NCBI GenBank assembly: GCA_019694675.1
Contig: JAIBBK010000012.1
Span: 1-64,000 of the forward strand
Length of the DNA: 64,000 bases
DNA from: Ignavibacteria bacterium
GTDB lineage: Bacteria > Bacteroidota > Ignavibacteria > Tepidaquicellales > Tepidaquicellaceae
Reading direction: 5' to 3'
The notes under the pieces are model-generated. The model was not told the origin of the DNA, did not search any database, and saw only the letters and a program-made list of their open reading frames with translations. Position numbers and translations under genes: made by a program. The stretch's first letter is position 1, and every line of letters begins with the position of its first letter. Positions 61,795 to 64,000 of this stretch are shown here, one piece after another.

Positions 61795-62373
61795 ATGAAC
61801 AACATCTCTTCAAAGGAAATCAAGAAGAACGATTTCAAGAAGACCTTCCGGGGTTACGACCCTTATGAGGTTGATGCATTTCTTGAAGCGCTGAGCCTCA
61901 GGTTTGAAAGACTTCTTGAAGAAAATACAGGACTCAGCTCCAGGATCAACACTCTTACATCCGACATTGATGTTTACAAAGAGAATGAGGCGACACTGCA
62001 GAGGGCGATAGTCAAAATGCAGGACCTTGCCGAAGAGATGATACAGTCGGCAAAGAAGAAAGCGGAACTGATCATCCGCGAAGCGGAAGTTAACGCACAG
62101 AAGCTTGCGCAGGATACTGAGAAAGAGATCATCACAAGAAAGAACGAACTCGAAGAGCTAAAGCTGAGGAACGATAAGCTTGTTGAAGATGTGAAGCTTT
62201 TCTTTATGGAGAAGCTCAATGAGATGGATGAGTTTGTGAAGGCAAGGAATGTTTACAAGATGGAGCTTTCCCGGCACAAGCATGAGTTTGAAGAGGAAGA
62301 CCAAGTGCAGGATGAGGAGCAATCGCTGAGAAAGATCTCCATAAACACTTCCGGCACCGGCTTTTCAGAGTAG
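61795..62373 (+). CDS. DivIVA-domain protein
   Basis: 192 residues. N-terminal DivIVA membrane-binding motif (FRGYDPYEVDAFLEALS) followed by a long coiled coil (residues ~30-150, with KKAELIIREAEVNAQKLAQD). The C-terminal ~40 residues are acidic and disordered. DivIVA proteins recognise curved membrane at poles and septa. Co-directional with the yggS-type gene upstream and purine nucleoside phosphorylase downstream (11 nt to its ATG). Confidence 0.93.
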   Translation: MNNISSKEIKKNDFKKTFRGYDPYEVDAFLEALSLRFERLLEENTGLSSRINTLTSDIDVYKENEATLQRAIVKMQDLAEEMIQSAKKKAELIIREAEVNAQKLAQDTEKEIITRKNELEELKLRNDKLVEDVKLFFMEKLNEMDEFVKARNVYKMELSRHKHEFEEEDQVQDEEQSLRKISINTSGTGFSE

Positions 62374-62384
62374 GGCTATTGCCG

Positions 62385-63185
62385 ATGCAGAGAAAGTATC
62401 TCGAGGCCGTTGAATATCTCACACTCCGGAATCCCGGCAAATGGGACATAGGCATAATACTCGGAACGGGCCTCGGCGGGTTGGTCAAAGACATCTCCGT
62501 AACAGACACCATAGATTATTCGCACATCCCGAATTTCCCCGTTTCAACCGTAGAGTCGCACAAAGGCAAACTCATCTTCGGTGAACTTTCCGGAAAGAAG
62601 ATCGTGGCCATGCAGGGGAGATTTCATTACTATGAGGGATATTCAATGCAGCAGGTGACATTCCCAATACACATAATGAAGGCTCTCGGAATTAAGTATC
62701 TTATTGCTTCCAATGCCTGCGGCGCACTGAATCCGCAGTTCAGAAAGACCGACCTTATGATAATGACATCCCACATCAACCTGCTTTACGACACACCGCT
62801 GAAAAAGTCACGGCCGGATTTTTCAGACGGCAGAAGGTTCTACTCGCGCAGACTCATCCGTCTCGCAGAGGAGACTGCAAAGGAGTGCCGCATCGGTATT
62901 CAGAAGGGATGTTACGCTCCGGTACAGGGTCCGAATCTCGAAACTGCCTCTGAGTACAGAATGGTGAGAAAAATGGGAGGCGACACTGTGGGAATGTCAA
63001 CCATACCCGAAGTGCTTGTAGCCAACAGCCTAGGCATCGAGTGCCTCGGGCTTTCGATCATTACAGACGAAGGATTTCCTGATACGCTCAAAGTCGCAGA
63101 GCTCAAAGATATTCTTGAGGCCGCATCTGTTGCCGAGCCCAAGCTGACAATGCTGATCAGAAACCTGGTAAGCAAACTTGATTAA
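62385..63185 (+). CDS. Purine nucleoside phosphorylase (trimeric, class I)
   Basis: 266 residues from ATG 62385 (an in-frame TTG at 62379 is possible). Phosphate loop GTGLGG, HKGKLIFG, MQGRFHYYEGY, ASNACGALNP, the substrate loop GPNLETASEYRMVRKMGGDTVGMSTIPE, and the base-binding ITDEGFPD, where Asp replaces the mammalian Asn. The active site is complete. It phosphorolyses inosine/guanosine-type nucleosides in purine salvage. Downstream lies a diverged paralogue. Confidence 0.94.
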   Translation: MQRKYLEAVEYLTLRNPGKWDIGIILGTGLGGLVKDISVTDTIDYSHIPNFPVSTVESHKGKLIFGELSGKKIVAMQGRFHYYEGYSMQQVTFPIHIMKALGIKYLIASNACGALNPQFRKTDLMIMTSHINLLYDTPLKKSRPDFSDGRRFYSRRLIRLAEETAKECRIGIQKGCYAPVQGPNLETASEYRMVRKMGGDTVGMSTIPEVLVANSLGIECLGLSIITDEGFPDTLKVAELKDILEAASVAEPKLTMLIRNLVSKLD

Positions 63186-63206
63186 AAACAATCAAACACA
63201 ACAGGC

Positions 63207-64000
63207 ATGATAGACTTCCTTTCCAAGATAAAAGGCTCGGCAAGCGTGATCAGATCTTCTTATCCCGCAGGCTTCAGTCCTACAATAGCGCTGCTCAGAG
63301 AGCTTGGGCTTCATTCCGCAGGAGGTGTAAAGGTTGCAGGCGAGCTGAAATACTCCGACATACCTCACTTCGAGATAACGCGCGGAAGCAAGACGGGATG
63401 TGTTCAGTTCTGCAGGATAGCTAAGAAAGATGTCCTGGTCTATAACGGCAGATTTCATTTCTACGACGGGATCAGCATGAGGAGCATAGCTCACAAGATC
63501 TATGTTCTGAAGATGCTCGGAATAAAAAGGTTGATCTCAATTGACGAAACCGGCCATCTCAATCCGAGATTCAACTGCGGTGAGCTGGCGCTGATCTATG
63601 ACCACATAAATCTCACAGGTGACAATCCTCTTATAGGCAAGAACGAAGACTCGCTTGGAGTGAGATTCCCTGACATGAGCAATGCGTATGACAGGAAGAT
63701 GTTCACATCTATAAGGGCGGTGCTCACAGACGCAAAGGTAAGGGTGAATGAAGCTGTATATCTTGGCATTACGGGTCCTAACAGCGAGACTGATGCCGAA
63801 GCGAGGTTTTACAGGGATACAGGAAGCGATGTGCTTGGATACTCGATGGTGCCTGAAAACATCACTGCTGTTCATGCGGGAATTAAGTTCGCGGGAATAG
63901 TATTGATAACCCGTGAACTTGTTGCTGACAGGATGATGGAGGACACGAGGTCAGACAAGGAACTTGAGGCGCAAAGGGCCGCAGCTTACAGAAAAGCATC
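63207..64000 (+). CDS. Diverged purine-nucleoside-phosphorylase paralogue (3' end cut by window)
   Basis: At least 264 residues, open to the window edge, starting MIDFLSKIKGSASVIRSSY. It aligns along its length with the preceding phosphorylase: YNGRFHFYDGIS, HLNPRFNCGELALIYDHINL and GPNSETDAEARFYRDTGSDVLGYSMVPE are equivalents of the canonical motifs. The glycine-rich phosphate loop is lost at the N-terminus (RSSYPAGFSPT), NACGALNP is ISIDETGHLNP, VGMSTIPE is LGYSMVPE. It probably has altered substrate or a regulatory role. It starts 21 nt after the intact gene. Confidence 0.85.
   Translation, partial: MIDFLSKIKGSASVIRSSYPAGFSPTIALLRELGLHSAGGVKVAGELKYSDIPHFEITRGSKTGCVQFCRIAKKDVLVYNGRFHFYDGISMRSIAHKIYVLKMLGIKRLISIDETGHLNPRFNCGELALIYDHINLTGDNPLIGKNEDSLGVRFPDMSNAYDRKMFTSIRAVLTDAKVRVNEAVYLGITGPNSETDAEARFYRDTGSDVLGYSMVPENITAVHAGIKFAGIVLITRELVADRMMEDTRSDKELEAQRAAAYRKA

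Noticed and set aside
1-64000. tRNA and rRNA genes
   Set aside because: No convincing tRNA cloverleaf or TPsiC-arm motif and no rRNA segment was noticed on either strand; a covariance scan would be needed to be sure.

Overview
The window looks like a chromosomal segment of a Bacteroidota/Ignavibacteriota-type (FCB group) bacterium. Three secreted proteins end in a type IX secretion (T9SS) sorting domain with the NxPNPFNPxT motif. Several promoters fit the Bacteroidota pattern TTTG-N19-21-TAnnTTTG. Two-component propeller kinases, ThyX, four-helix-bundle S23-like proteins and mostly weak Shine-Dalgarno sequences point the same way. This is inferred from gene content; no rRNA or tRNA gene was seen that would place it more exactly.

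Layout. 1-12.7 kb: secreted and surface proteins (T9SS cargo, an SGNH-like protein with a dockerin-like tail, DUF6515 and DUF2092 proteins) around a propeller histidine kinase/response regulator pair. 13.0-18.9 kb: a tightly spaced co-directional run of a papain-like peptidase fused to an alpha/beta hydrolase, a caspase-like peptidase, a caspase-like peptidase fused to a peptidoglycan-binding domain and a GH19 lysin, a P-loop kinase and a DUF1003 membrane protein. This is the most unusual part of the window. 19.2-26.7 kb: a YCF48-repeat secreted protein and two tandem 967-aa cyclase-ATPase-TPR signalling paralogues. 26.9-33.7 kb: two arrays of a 180-bp intergenic repeat in the same orientation. 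They bracket a TetR regulator, two short-chain dehydrogenases, an outer-membrane protein and an inner-membrane protein. 33.8-41.3 kb: a small AT-rich ORF, a GAF protein, an FG-GAP T9SS protein, a four-helix-bundle gene between inverted 7-bp-period repeats, Ada and a glycosyltransferase.

41.6-64 kb is mainly housekeeping: asnS, a NYN protein, rhodanese, fructose-1,6-bisphosphatase, an alkyltransferase-like protein, an ABC transporter with a lipoprotein, an HD protein, two TPM proteins, an ExbB-ExbD-ExbD energiser, a STAS protein, adk, rlmN, thyX, proline dehydrogenase, a TrmB-type regulator, leuS with a possible attenuator, a YggS protein, DivIVA, and purine nucleoside phosphorylase followed by a diverged paralogue cut by the window edge.

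How the genes may work together (inference). The 13-19 kb run joins two protease folds, a lipase-like fold and a cell-wall hydrolase, without obvious Sec signals on the three enzymes. That suggests a regulated lytic or self-destruction device, or a set of exported effectors. The SDR cluster looks like a TetR-controlled catabolic cassette for a hydrophobic substrate, whose mobility or copy number could be affected by the flanking direct-repeat arrays.
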